A stretch of DNA of 34,893 nt from Bacteroidota bacterium (GTDB lineage: Bacteria > Bacteroidota > Bacteroidia > Bacteroidales > Prolixibacteraceae). The notes below the pieces were generated by a model. That model was not told the DNA's origin. It made no database searches and saw only the letters and a list, made by a program, of their open reading frames with translations. Below are positions 1 to 9,582 of the stretch, in pieces (position 1 is the stretch's first letter; every line of letters begins with the position of its first letter). The stretch spans positions 1 to 34,893 of the forward strand of contig JAJUGZ010000039.1 in assembly GCA_029265715.1 (NCBI GenBank), in the 5' to 3' direction. Both the position numbers and the translations under genes were made by a program.

Positions 1-43
1 CAATTAGAGCGACTAAATTAATTTTACAATCAGACCCGGACAG

Positions 44-87
44 CAAAGCTGACAAGACTGCACTGTTTTGTCAGCTTTGTTTTTTTT
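44..87 (+). terminator. Rho-independent terminator of an upstream gene
   Basis: A perfect 12-bp stem (44-55 pairing with 68-79) with a 12-nt loop is followed by a run of eight T. It would end a + strand transcript entering from the left of the window. Its 3' arm and T-run overlap the promoter of the fucosidase gene. Confidence 0.85.
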
Positions 88-106
88 CATTTTTCCTATA
101 TTTTTG
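76..106 (+). promoter_or_regulatory. Bacteroidota-type promoter for the fucosidase gene
   Basis: TTTG at 76-79 and TATTTTTG at 99-106 match the known Bacteroidota primary-sigma consensus (TTTG, 19-21 nt, TAnnTTTG) exactly, with a 19-nt spacer. The predicted start of transcription is near 113, which leaves a leader of about 57 nt before the ATG at 170. The -33 element sits inside the 3' arm of the preceding terminator. Confidence 0.7.
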
Positions 107-169
107 GCATCAGCATAGTGCAGGATAATATCCTTACTTTAACAATTAATAACCACTAAACAAATAACC

Positions 170-1621
170 ATGAAGCAGAATTTTCTCGCTGCTGCATGCC
201 TTGCATTGGGTTTGCTCAGTTCTTCGTGTAATAAACCTGTTTTACCACCGGAACCTGTTTTGCCGGTCCCGACCGAGCGCCAACTGGCTTGGCACGAAAT
301 GGAGCAATACGCCTTTGTCCATTTTACGACTAACACATTTACCAATAAAGAATGGGGATATGGCGATGAAAATCCTTCTGTTTTTAATCCGACAGAACTG
401 GATGCAACACAATGGGCCCGGGTCATTAAAGAAGCCGGACTGAAAGGGATTGTCCTTACATGCAAACATCATGATGGATTTTGTTTGTGGCCCAGCCAGT
501 ACACCGAGCATTCGGTAAAAAACAGCCCATATAAAAACGGGCAAGGCGATGTTGTTGCAGAAGTTGAAAAAGCTTGCCGGGAACAAGGCCTTAAATTCGG
601 TGTATATCTTTCACCTTGGGACCGAAACCGCGCCGACTATGGGCAGCCATCGTACATTGAGTACTACCGGAACCAGTTAAAAGAACTATTTACCGCCCAT
701 GCTCCGATTTTCGAAATGTGGTTCGACGGAGCCAATGGCGGCGATGGCTTTTACGGCGGAGCCAGAGAAAAACGCAGCATCGATGGCCGGAATTATTATG
801 ACTGGCCGACTACCCTGGCGATGATCCGGGGAATGGAACCCAACGTGATTTTCTTCAGCGATGCCGGACCGGATATCCGCTGGTGTGGAAACGAACGTGG
901 GTTTGTTGATGAAACAAACTGGGCAACAATTACTCCAGACACATTGTATGCAGGCAAATCGGGCATCAGCGATTTGTTGCAAACGGGCTCAGAAAATGGA
1001 ACGCACTGGATCCCGGCTGAAGTTGATGTTTCGATTCGCCCCGGATGGTTCTATCATCCGGAGGAAGACGACAAAGTAAAAACGCCGGAACAGCTGTTCG
1101 ATATTTATTTATCGTCGGTGGGACGAGGGGCCAATCTGATTTTAAACATCCCTCCCGACCGTCGTGGGCTGATCAATGAGATTGACGTGGCTGCCTTGCA
1201 GGGCTGGAAAAAGCTGATCGACGAACGGCTGTCAAACAATCTGGCCCTGAACAAACCGGTCGAAGCCAGCTCTGTGCGGGGAAAAGCTCCGACATACACA
1301 GCCGCCAACGTGACCGATGGCAATAAAGATACCTATTGGGCAACCAACGACGACGTGACAACCGGCTCGCTCGTTGTCGATCTCGGAAGCAGGCAAAAAG
1401 TCGGCTATGTCCTGGTTCAGGAATATATCCGGTTAGGCCAGCGGGTAAAAGCGTTTTCTGTCGAGGTTGAAAAAGATGGGCAATGGGTTGAAGTTGCCTC
1501 CGGAACAACCATTGGCTATAAGCGGATTGTACGTTTTGCTCCGGTCGAAACACAAAAAGTCCGCATATCAATTTCGGACTCAAAGGCTTGCCCGGTAATT
1601 TCGAACCTGGAGGTATACTGA
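170..1621 (+). CDS. GH29 alpha-L-fucosidase lipoprotein with C-terminal F5/8C (discoidin) domain
   Basis: This is a retaining glycoside hydrolase of family GH29 that would remove alpha-linked L-fucose from glycans at the cell surface or in the periplasm. A lipoprotein signal ends in a lipobox with Cys20. The catalytic barrel spans about residues 40-350. The FEMWFDG motif holds the probable nucleophile Asp186, and the RWCGNE motif holds Glu242, the likely acid/base; this motif is typical of the GH29-B subgroup (alpha-1,3/1,4-fucosidases). A C-terminal beta-sandwich from about residue 357 to 483 looks like an F5/8 type C carbohydrate-binding module. At 483 aa it has the usual length of the two-domain form. 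It stands alone between its own promoter and terminator, with no SusC/SusD genes beside it. The subgroup assignment is inference from motifs; the family call is firm. Confidence 0.93.
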   Translation: MKQNFLAAACLALGLLSSSCNKPVLPPEPVLPVPTERQLAWHEMEQYAFVHFTTNTFTNKEWGYGDENPSVFNPTELDATQWARVIKEAGLKGIVLTCKHHDGFCLWPSQYTEHSVKNSPYKNGQGDVVAEVEKACREQGLKFGVYLSPWDRNRADYGQPSYIEYYRNQLKELFTAHAPIFEMWFDGANGGDGFYGGAREKRSIDGRNYYDWPTTLAMIRGMEPNVIFFSDAGPDIRWCGNERGFVDETNWATITPDTLYAGKSGISDLLQTGSENGTHWIPAEVDVSIRPGWFYHPEEDDKVKTPEQLFDIYLSSVGRGANLILNIPPDRRGLINEIDVAALQGWKKLIDERLSNNLALNKPVEASSVRGKAPTYTAANVTDGNKDTYWATNDDVTTGSLVVDLGSRQKVGYVLVQEYIRLGQRVKAFSVEVEKDGQWVEVASGTTIGYKRIVRFAPVETQKVRISISDSKACPVISNLEVY

Positions 1622-1653
1622 TCCGAAAATATTGCATAGAAAGAATGTTATTC

Positions 1654-1689
1654 AACCGTCGTCAATCGATGCATTGGCGACGGTTTTTT
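1654..1689 (+). terminator. Rho-independent terminator of the fucosidase gene
   Basis: A 13-bp stem with one G-U pair (1654-1666 with 1673-1685), a 6-nt loop and a T-run lies 33 nt after the fucosidase stop codon. Confidence 0.9.
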
Positions 1690-1711
1690 GCTTTTTATGT
1701 CCGCCCCGGCA

Positions 1712-1754
1712 AGTCAGTCTGCTGACAAGCTGACACAATGTCTGCCAATGTCAG
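1712..1754 (+). promoter_or_regulatory. Palindromic hexamer array upstream of groES
   Basis: CTGACA occurs at 1722-1727 and 1730-1735, and its inverted form at 1739-1744 (TGTCTG) and 1749-1754 (TGTCAG); a further half-site, AGTCAG, lies at 1712-1717. The array is close to dyad-symmetric and lies about 190 nt before the groES start. It is not the CIRCE operator of HrcA. It could be an operator or an upstream activator site for heat-shock control; which one is inference. Confidence 0.5.
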
Positions 1755-1866
1755 TCGCCCGATATCGTCTGTTTTTCAAACCATTGAGAAAACCTACCTG
1801 ACAAACCCGGTTAAAATCCGGCGCAAAAATGTCGTTAGACAAGTCCGGGAAAGCGGTCAGCCCTTT

Positions 1867-1883
1867 TTGGCACAAAATTCGAT
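1867..1883 (+). promoter_or_regulatory. Possible sigma-54-like -24/-12 element before groES
   Basis: TTGGCAC at 1867-1873 is a perfect -24 block of a sigma-54 promoter. The -12 block in register (1879-1883, TCGAT) fits only three of five consensus positions. It lies 58 nt before the groES ATG and about 115 nt after the palindromic array, which is a normal enhancer distance. I found no TAnnTTTG element in this intergenic region. The call is tentative. Confidence 0.3.
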
Positions 1884-1941
1884 AAGCAAGGATGTCAAAA
1901 CAAAAAAAAATGAATGTCTAACCAATTAAATAATTCGAAAA

Positions 1942-2220
1942 ATGGCAGAGTTAAAAGGTAAAATTCTTGCAGGAAAAATTTTAGTACAACCGAAGGCAGC
2001 AGAACAAAAAACTGCAAGCGGAATTATCATCCCTGATTCAGCAAAAGAAAAACCTCAGGTTGGAACCGTGGTTTTAGTTGGTGCCCCTAAGAAAGACGAA
2101 GCAATGGAAGTGAAAGTTGGCGATACGGTGTTCTACGGAAAATATTCGGGAACAGAACTGAACATCGACGGAACGGATTATCTGTTGATGTCGCAGACTG
2201 ATGTGTTGTTCATTGCATAA
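1942..2220 (+). CDS. groS: Co-chaperonin GroES (Hsp10)
   Basis: GroES forms the heptameric lid of the GroEL folding chamber in the cytoplasm. The 92-aa length is typical. The mobile loop that contacts GroEL is visible at about residues 16-32, with the hydrophobic tripeptide III before Pro31, and the fold motifs VGDTVFYGKYSGTE and EDVLFI-like ending (here TDVLFIA) are conserved. groEL follows after 34 nt on the same strand, the standard operon. There is no promoter-like element between the two genes, so expression is probably joint from the unusual upstream region at 1712-1883. Confidence 0.98.
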   Translation: MAELKGKILAGKILVQPKAAEQKTASGIIIPDSAKEKPQVGTVVLVGAPKKDEAMEVKVGDTVFYGKYSGTELNIDGTDYLLMSQTDVLFIA

Positions 2221-2233
2221 TTTTTATAAGTAA

Positions 2234-3886
<1,653 letters not shown>

Positions 3887-3954
3887 TCTGAGCTAAACGC
3901 AAATAGGATTTCAGTACAGTATAATCAATCACTTACTGAAAGGATTTAGGATAC

Positions 3955-3993
3955 AAGCAGCGCGGTAATTTCTATCGCGCTGCTTCTTTTTTT
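3955..3993 (+). terminator. Rho-independent terminator of groES-groEL
   Basis: A 10-bp GC-rich stem (3955-3964 with 3976-3985) is followed by a T-rich run. The T-run reaches into the stop codon of the convergent DUF6048 gene. Confidence 0.9.
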
Positions 3994-4696
3994 ATTTTCC
4001 GTTGCCCAGGCCCTTGAAGCCAAAAGGCAGGTTATAGTAAATTGAATAGGTGAAATCCATATTAAAACCCCGGGAAGCCCTTCCGTAACCCGGGATAAAA
4101 AATACAGGCGGCATCGTGTATTCTTTGCTGTTGAGCTTAACCTTCCCGCGAACAGTCCATCCCATGTAAATGTTTTTCACAATTTCCCCTTTAATTCCCA
4201 GTAAAATCTCGCCCCAGTGCGCAAAGTAGTTTTGCTGCGGAAAACCATGGTTTTCAGTGCCCCAATACGAGTCGATCGTATAACGCTCAACCTGTTGGTT
4301 CCCCAGAGTAAAACCATACCGAAGGCCGGCGATTAAGATGTCTTTATCTTTAGGTGTTTCGGCAACCAACAAATTATAATCGATCCCGAACCTGCTGTAT
4401 GGTCCGGTGCTGTTATATTTCACACTTGCCTGATCAATTTTCAGTTTTTCCCAGCCGGTTTCAAAAACAGGGAACAAATTGGGGCACAACTCCATATCGA
4501 ACGACAACTCTGAACCATAACGATCGCCATTGTTCCAGTACTTCTGAAACGGACGAGACAAGTCCATTCCTACCCGGATACCTTTCATCCGAATGAAATT
4601 GTCGGTCCGCTTGGGCTTAATCTTTTTTTGAGGTTCTTGGCCGAAGCTAACTCCCGCTACCAGACAAAGTATGAAGATAAAATTTAAGATTTTCAT
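3992..4696 (-). CDS. DUF6048 family secreted protein
   Basis: I recognise this as the DUF6048 family, known from Bacteroidota and without an assigned function. The 234-aa precursor begins with a clear type I signal peptide (hydrophobic segment about residues 4-19, cleavage probably after SFG). The rest is rich in alternating aromatic and polar residues and ends in an aromatic-rich strand (MDFTYSIYYNLPFGFKG), which suggests a small outer-membrane beta-barrel or a periplasmic beta-protein. The start is fixed by the signal peptide, and this makes its first 50 nt overlap the end of the upstream DUF6452 gene. The two genes usually occur together, so they probably work together at the envelope. Function is unknown. 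Confidence 0.75.
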   Translation of the reverse strand: MKILNFIFILCLVAGVSFGQEPQKKIKPKRTDNFIRMKGIRVGMDLSRPFQKYWNNGDRYGSELSFDMELCPNLFPVFETGWEKLKIDQASVKYNSTGPYSRFGIDYNLLVAETPKDKDILIAGLRYGFTLGNQQVERYTIDSYWGTENHGFPQQNYFAHWGEILLGIKGEIVKNIYMGWTVRGKVKLNSKEYTMPPVFFIPGYGRASRGFNMDFTYSIYYNLPFGFKGLGNGK

Positions 4697-5105
4697 TCCA
4701 TTCAGTTGTTACCAGGGTGTCAGCAATTAATATTGAATCGATCCGATGGTTGGTAAACCATACTTCTTTCAAGGTATATTCGTTATAAAAGCCCGTCATC
4801 ATCGACTCGTATTTCAGCCTTGTCTCATGAATCAGCACGACCGTATCGGTTATATTGTCGAATGTCAGCCTATAGGATGTGGTATCTCCGGATGACAACG
4901 GGAGATAAACTGTGTTCAACGTATCCTTGTTAATCCATAAGCTGTCGGCACCAAACCCGTATGCCGAAACAACCGAGGTAGTCGATTTACCAGTCGAGGA
5001 ATTGAATAATGATATTTGCAGCTGAGACTGCGGCGGAGCATCGTAGGTGTCTTCACAGGCAGCCAAAATCATCAGCACAAAAACAATCAGCAACAATCGT
5101 TTCAT
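4647..5105 (-). CDS. DUF6452 family lipoprotein
   Basis: This 152-aa protein matches what I know of the DUF6452 family, a Bacteroidota envelope lipoprotein of unknown function that pairs with DUF6048. The signal sequence ends in a lipobox with Cys17 (LAAC), so the mature protein is lipid-anchored. The mature part is short and beta-rich, with the repeated pattern of Thr/Ser-rich strands seen in small immunoglobulin-like folds. Its last 50 nt overlap the start of the DUF6048 gene, which implies tight coupling. No clear TAnnTTTG promoter is visible on the minus strand upstream. Confidence 0.7.
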   Translation of the reverse strand: MKRLLLIVFVLMILAACEDTYDAPPQSQLQISLFNSSTGKSTTSVVSAYGFGADSLWINKDTLNTVYLPLSSGDTTSYRLTFDNITDTVVLIHETRLKYESMMTGFYNEYTLKEVWFTNHRIDSILIADTLVTTEWNENLKFYLHTLSGSGS

Positions 5106-5356
5106 AATGGTTTTTTCGAGGAAGGTAAAGGTATGTATTCTCTGCTGATATGAAAAAAAACACTTCTTTTTTTTCGGCGCCTGGTTGATAAACCGGGTTA
5201 TCCAGTAGAAATGATTTTTACCCGGAGGTGAAAATTAGTCCGAAGTTTTTTCATCCACCCGGTAGGTGATTGGGGCAACAAATTGTAATACTTCCGGAAT
5301 TCAATCAGAGAAGATCTTATAAATAGCTATGCGCCAACGTTCGCATCAATCGGAAA

Positions 5357-5530
5357 AATGAATAACTGGCTATTCGCTTGGCGGGTTTCGCTGCGTGGAT
5401 CTTTGCTGCATTCCGATTCGCAAGCTTTGTTTCACTCCGGTGCTAGCTTGGTTGAAAAGTAAACGCTGTTACGAAAATTTTATGAACCTGCTTTGAAAAT
5501 TTATACGCACCGAAATAACCATAAAAGCCA
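5357..5530 (+). repeat. Dispersed intergenic repeat, copy 1
   Basis: A 38-nt block at about 5477-5514 matches 21338-21375 at 32 of 38 positions by eye, including an identical stretch CTTTGAAAATTTATACG. On both sides there are further shared pieces: CTGGCTATTC upstream, GTTGAAAA nearer, and GAAATA(A/G)CCATAAAAGC downstream (the latter matching unit 2 at 21239-21258). It resembles a degenerate non-coding repeat element. Confidence 0.5.
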
Positions 5531-5746
5531 TCGCTCATACAAACCGAAAAGGAATTAACGGTGTTAACCTTTACATATGACTCTGGCTATGTCGACGAAA
5601 TTGATATATATGAACCCAATACCTTTACTTCGTCAGTATTCAGTACCCCCCAAGCAGCTATAGCGCAAAGCATTGCAAAAAACATGCGCGCTCGTTTATC
5701 AAAAGAAGGTCTCCTGAAAATCAGAAAATACACCCCAAAACCATGA
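5525..5746 (+). pseudogene. Possible gene fragment (about 73 codons)
   Basis: An open frame runs from just after a stop at 5522-5524 to TGA at 5744-5746. It has no ATG near its beginning (only GTG at 5561) and directly abuts the dispersed repeat. The predicted peptide (GYVDEIDIYEP near its middle, a basic C-terminus ending in KYTPKP) looks protein-like, but I do not recognise it. It could be the 3' remnant of a gene cut by insertion of the repeat, or chance. Confidence 0.25.
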
Positions 5747-5771
5747 ACTAAAATAAGTTATTGTTGGTTTT

Positions 5772-6737
5772 TCACAAATTGACCGCCTTATACCACGCCA
5801 CAAAATTCTCCACCCCTTTCCGGAACGAATACTGTGGGTTGTATCCAAACAATTGCCGGGCCCGGTCGATGTTCGCAAAGGTTATATTAACATCGCCCTG
5901 CTGCATGGGAAATTGCTTAATTGCTGGCCGAACGCCGCAAACATCGGCAATGGTCGCAATCATATCTTTCAATGTCACGGGCTGATTATTGCCCAGGTTT
6001 ACAATCTCGTACACGCCGGAATGCGCGAACAAGTAATTGCAGGCCCCCACAATCCCGTCAACGGTATCTTCGTAATAGGTATAATCGCGCGAGGTACTTC
6101 CATCGCCAAACATCGGGATTTCCTCGCCATTCAACATCATGCGGGTAAACTTGTGTATCGCCAGGTCGGGACGCTGGCGCGGACCGAATACCGTGAAAAA
6201 ACGCAAGTTGACAATATCGAGGCCAAACAAATTGTGATACGTGTAATTGATCAGCTCGCAGGCTTTTTTGGTAAAGGCATACGGCGAAATCGGATTCGAA
6301 ACATCCATCCTTTCGTGATACGGTGTCACCGGGGTATTTCCATAGACCGACGATGAGGAGGCAAAGGCCAGCTTACGGATTCCGCGCTCTTTCATCAGGT
6401 CGAGAATATTTTGCGTGGCAATAATGTTTGCCCTGATATATCCCTGCGGGTCCTGAATGGATGGTCGAACCCCGGCTTTCCCTGCCAGATGAACTATCAG
6501 GTCGATTGACAACCCGTCGAGACCGTTTTTTAATGCGGACATATCGGCCAAGTCAAGTTCCCGAAATATAAAATTCGGGTTGCTTACAAAGCCTTGAAGG
6601 TTCCGGAGTTTGATGGATTTGTCGTAAAACGGGTCAAAATTATCGATCCCGATAACCTGATTCCCGGAGGCCAGTAACTTTTCGGAAAGATGAGAACCTA
6701 TAAAGCCCGCACATCCGGTTACAAGAATATTTGCCAT
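5772..6737 (-). CDS. UDP-glucuronate 4-epimerase-like NAD-dependent epimerase
   Basis: This is an extended short-chain dehydrogenase/reductase of the UDP-sugar 4-epimerase group, closest in pattern to UDP-glucuronate 4-epimerases that supply UDP-galacturonate for surface polysaccharide. With the start chosen here (321 aa) the NAD-binding motif TGCAGFIGSH is at residues 7-16, the acidic residue ending strand beta-2 is Asp32 in GIDN, and the catalytic pair is Tyr153 and Lys157 (YAFTK), with the SSSSVYG serine motif before it. The frame is open 23 codons further to 6806, but that extension is not family-like and the fold starts directly at MANILVTG, so I place the start at 6737. It lies downstream of the LAB_N gene on the same strand, with 86 nt between. 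The exact substrate is inferred. Confidence 0.85.
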   Translation of the reverse strand: MANILVTGCAGFIGSHLSEKLLASGNQVIGIDNFDPFYDKSIKLRNLQGFVSNPNFIFRELDLADMSALKNGLDGLSIDLIVHLAGKAGVRPSIQDPQGYIRANIIATQNILDLMKERGIRKLAFASSSSVYGNTPVTPYHERMDVSNPISPYAFTKKACELINYTYHNLFGLDIVNLRFFTVFGPRQRPDLAIHKFTRMMLNGEEIPMFGDGSTSRDYTYYEDTVDGIVGACNYLFAHSGVYEIVNLGNNQPVTLKDMIATIADVCGVRPAIKQFPMQQGDVNITFANIDRARQLFGYNPQYSFRKGVENFVAWYKAVNL

Positions 6738-6823
6738 AGGTTTCTGTTTAAAGTATTTCTGAACAATAATGTTGTATGCCTCTGTTATGGATGGCTGGGC
6801 TGCCATAAACCGACATCCCCGAG

Positions 6824-7513
6824 TTATTTTATTTTCCCTGAAATAGTTTTAATCACTTTGTTTACAACGGGGATGTCGACCTTATCGAACAACGAACCCC
6901 GGTTCATACTTAGCATCAGGTTCCGGAAATAAAGAAACAGGCCAATGCTGTGGGCCATCATCAAAACCGGGTCAAGACGGAAAATGGCATACGAAAAAAT
7001 CATGGCCGATCCAACAAGGCTGATGATCCAGAAGCCCATAGGCAATACCGATTCCTTTTGGCTCTCGGAGTAAATCCACTGATAAAAAAAGCGGCTGAGA
7101 AAAAGCAACTGCCCGCAAATTCCCCAAGTCATCAAAACCGTACTGATGTCGTCGTTATGAATAATCTCAGACAAACTGGCCGATTCGTCCCAAATAAGCC
7201 AGGCCGGAAAGGCAAGTGGCAGAATGAAAAAGAAAATACGCAGCCAGAGCGGGAAAATCCGCCAGGCATCCTTTAATTGCAAGTTCCGGATATAGATGAA
7301 GTAGGTAAAAAACTGCCCGATCAGAATGGCTGCATCGCGCCGTAAGATACCGTAAATAAACATCATGATCGCGGCAAACAGGCTCATGTGCCAAAACAGC
7401 GTGGGCGAAGTTACTTTACCTTCCTGCTCCGACTTAAACCACTGAACGATCGTGCGTCCAAGAAATAAAATCTGAGCTAAAAAGCCTATCCCGAAAATAA
7501 AAATGTTCTTCAT
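6824..7513 (-). CDS. LAB_N (lipid A biosynthesis N-terminal) domain membrane protein
   Basis: This 229-aa integral membrane protein carries two copies of the LAB_N domain, named after the N-terminus of some lipid-A-disaccharide synthases and related to the MtN3/PQ-loop class of small membrane proteins. The repeat is visible from paired motifs: FLGRTIVQWFKSEQEGKVTSP (about residues 17-37, split here as FLGRTIVQW and SEQEGKVTSP) and FLSRFFYQW with SESQKESVLP (about residues 138-158). Each copy has about three hydrophobic segments. The family's function is not established; a link to lipid A or lipid-linked sugars is inferred from domain fusions and from the sugar-nucleotide epimerase that follows. 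Confidence 0.82.
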   Translation of the reverse strand: MKNIFIFGIGFLAQILFLGRTIVQWFKSEQEGKVTSPTLFWHMSLFAAIMMFIYGILRRDAAILIGQFFTYFIYIRNLQLKDAWRIFPLWLRIFFFILPLAFPAWLIWDESASLSEIIHNDDISTVLMTWGICGQLLFLSRFFYQWIYSESQKESVLPMGFWIISLVGSAMIFSYAIFRLDPVLMMAHSIGLFLYFRNLMLSMNRGSLFDKVDIPVVNKVIKTISGKIK

Positions 7514-7533
7514 GCGGTAAAAATTGAGCGCAT

Positions 7534-7541
7534 CAAATATA
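7534..7541 (-). promoter_or_regulatory. -7 promoter element for the LAB_N gene
   Basis: Read on the minus strand this is TATATTTG, a full match to TAnnTTTG, 20 nt before the start codon at 7513. No good TTTG is present at the -33 distance. Confidence 0.45.
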
Positions 7542-7666
7542 GAGAATCTGAATATCCGTGATCGAAATTTTAATCTTTTTGTTTGACCCGGATGTTTAGA
7601 TTTAACGCAAAAGATAAAGTTCTTCGGAGGCTTGGCTTGGCGCCGCTGTCATTTGTAAAATTTAGA

Positions 7667-7674
7667 TATCTTTG
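7667..7674 (+). promoter_or_regulatory. -7 promoter element for lepA
   Basis: TATCTTTG matches TAnnTTTG and lies 53 nt before the lepA start. The -33 TTTG is not found at the right spacing; another TTTG occurs only 11 nt upstream. Confidence 0.5.
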
Positions 7675-7727
7675 CGCGAAAATCAACAGGAGTATTTGAT
7701 TAGTAAGCTTTTTGAAACCTATCAGGA

Positions 7728-9515
7728 ATGAAGAATATCCGGAATTTTTGTATCATCGCACACATCGATCATGGGAAGAGTACCCTGGCCGACCGTCTGT
7801 TGGAATATACCAAAACGATTGACCAGCGCGACATGCACGCGCAGGTGCTTGACAGTATGGACCTTGAGCAAGAACGAGGCATTACCATTAAAAGCCATGC
7901 AATTCAGATGGTATATAATTCAGGAGGGCAGGATTACACGCTAAACCTGATCGATACTCCCGGGCACGTCGACTTTTCATACGAAGTTTCCCGATCGATT
8001 GCCGCCTGCGAAGGCGCTTTGCTCATTATTGATGCAACCCAGGGAATTCAGGCACAAACCATCTCTAACCTTTATCTGGCACTTGAGCATGATCTGGAAA
8101 TTATTCCGGTACTCAATAAAATGGACCTCCCAAACGCGATGCCCGAAATCGTGGAAGATCAGATCATTGACCTGATTGGCTGCAAGCGGACTGACATTAT
8201 CCGCGCCAGTGGAAAAACCGGCGAAGGAGTTACCGAAATTCTCGAACGGATTATTCATGTTATCCCGCCTCCGGAAGGCGATCCGGAAGCGCCGCTGCAG
8301 GCTTTGATCTTCGACTCGGTTTTCAACTCGTTCCGTGGGGTTATTGCTTATTTTAAAGTGGTGAACGGCGAAATCCGCAAAGGCGACCGGGTAAAATTTG
8401 TAAACACCCGCAAAGAATATGTGGCCGACGAAGTAGGCGTTCTTAAGCTGAATATGATTGAGCGCGATGTGCTGAAAACCGGCGATGTAGGGTACATCAT
8501 CTCTGGGATCAAGACGGCCCGCGAAGTAAAAGTGGGCGATACCATTACCCATGTGGCGCGTCCGTGCGATAAAGCCATATCCGGATTTGAAGAGGTTAAG
8601 CCGATGGTGTTTGCCGGAGTTTATCCGATTGACTCGGAAGATTATGAAGAACTCCGCGCATCGATGGAAAAACTCCAGCTAAACGATGCGTCGCTGACTT
8701 ACGAGCCAGAATCGTCGGCAGCGCTGGGCTTTGGGTTCCGCTGCGGGTTCCTGGGACTGCTGCACATGGAGATTATACAGGAACGGTTGGACCGCGAATT
8801 CGACATGAACGTAATCACCACCGTGCCGAACGTTTCGTACAAGGTACACACCACCAAAGGCGAAACCATTGATGTTTACAATCCTTCCGGATTACCAGCC
8901 GCAACCCTGATCGATCAGATCGACGAACCTTATATCCGGGCAAACATTATTACCCAGAGCGATTATATCGGGGTAATCATGCGTCTTTGCTTAGATAAAC
9001 GCGGGATCCTGATTAAACAGGATTACCTGACTACCGACCGGGTGGAATTAGTTTTCGATATGCCACTGGGCGAAATTGTATTCGACTTTTACGACAAACT
9101 AAAGAGCATTTCGCGCGGATATGCCTCGTTCGACTATCATATCCTGGATTTCCGCCCGGCCAAATTGGTCCGTCTGGATATCCTCCTGAACGGTGAAATG
9201 GTAGACGCTCTTTCAACGCTGATTCATTTTGACAATGCCTACAATTTTGGCCGCCGCATGTGCGAAAAACTAAAAGAACTGATTCCGCGCCAGCAATTCG
9301 ACATAGCGATCCAAGCCGCTATCGGGGCCAAGATTATCGCCCGGGAAACAATCAAGGCCGTTCGAAAAGACGTAACGGCCAAATGTTACGGAGGCGATAT
9401 TACCCGAAAACGAAAATTGCTTGAGAAACAGAAAAAAGGTAAAAAGCGAATGAAACAGGTCGGCAACGTGGAAGTGCCTCAAAATGCGTTCCTGGCTGTT
9501 TTAAAGCTCGATTAA
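7728..9515 (+). CDS. lepA: Elongation factor 4 (LepA), back-translocating GTPase
   Basis: LepA/EF4 is a ribosome-associated translational GTPase related to EF-G and involved in ribosome assembly and translation under stress. The G1 motif AHIDHGKST is at residues 11-19, followed by RGITI (G2), DTPGH (G3) and NKMD (G4). The LepA-specific C-terminal domain is present, with the basic stretch [16 protein letters not shown] near the end. The 595-aa length is standard. It stands as a single gene with its own promoter element and a strong terminator shared with the convergent hydC gene. Confidence 0.98.
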   Translation: MKNIRNFCIIAHIDHGKSTLADRLLEYTKTIDQRDMHAQVLDSMDLEQERGITIKSHAIQMVYNSGGQDYTLNLIDTPGHVDFSYEVSRSIAACEGALLIIDATQGIQAQTISNLYLALEHDLEIIPVLNKMDLPNAMPEIVEDQIIDLIGCKRTDIIRASGKTGEGVTEILERIIHVIPPPEGDPEAPLQALIFDSVFNSFRGVIAYFKVVNGEIRKGDRVKFVNTRKEYVADEVGVLKLNMIERDVLKTGDVGYIISGIKTAREVKVGDTITHVARPCDKAISGFEEVKPMVFAGVYPIDSEDYEELRASMEKLQLNDASLTYEPESSAALGFGFRCGFLGLLHMEIIQERLDREFDMNVITTVPNVSYKVHTTKGETIDVYNPSGLPAATLIDQIDEPYIRANIITQSDYIGVIMRLCLDKRGILIKQDYLTTDRVELVFDMPLGEIVFDFYDKLKSISRGYASFDYHILDFRPAKLVRLDILLNGEMVDALSTLIHFDNAYNFGRRMCEKLKELIPRQQFDIAIQAAIGAKIIARETIKAVRKDVTAKCYGGDITRKRKLLEKQKKGKKRMKQVGNVEVPQNAFLAVLKLD

Positions 9516-9536
9516 CATCATCCCAAATAAAACGAT

Positions 9537-9580
9537 ATTGGCCCGATGGCTTCAGGTCATCGGGCCAATCAGTTATTTTT
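9537..9580. terminator. Bidirectional terminator between lepA and hydC
   Basis: A perfect 12-bp stem (9537-9548 with 9558-9569, 9-nt loop) has a T-rich tail on the + side (9573-9580) and a weaker T-rich tail in the minus direction. It ends the convergent lepA and hydrogenase transcripts. Confidence 0.88.
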
Positions 9581-9582
9581 CC

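Larger units (their letters stand above)
1622..1941. other. Intergenic region, fucosidase to groES
   Basis: This 320-nt stretch holds the fucosidase terminator (1654-1689), the palindromic hexamer array (1712-1754) and the sigma-54-like element (1867-1883). A 63-codon frame at 1738-1929 shows no recognisable protein and overlaps the array. Confidence 0.6.
5106..5771. other. Gene-poor region with dispersed repeat and orphan reading frame
   Basis: This 666-nt stretch separates the DUF6452 gene from the epimerase gene. It holds an A/T-rich segment after the DUF6452 start, a copy of a dispersed repeat (about 5357-5530) also found near 21141-21390, and an open frame at 5525-5746 without a convincing start. 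No other gene is supported. Confidence 0.6.

Noticed and set aside
1738-1929. 63-codon + strand frame before groES
   Set aside because: No recognisable protein; it overlaps the palindromic array and the promoter-like element and ends just before groES.
1690-1941. CIRCE/HrcA operator for groESL
   Set aside because: The TTAGCACTC-N9-GAGTGCTAA pattern is absent.
6738-6806. 23-codon N-terminal extension of the epimerase
   Set aside because: The Rossmann fold begins at the later Met, and the extension has no family counterpart.
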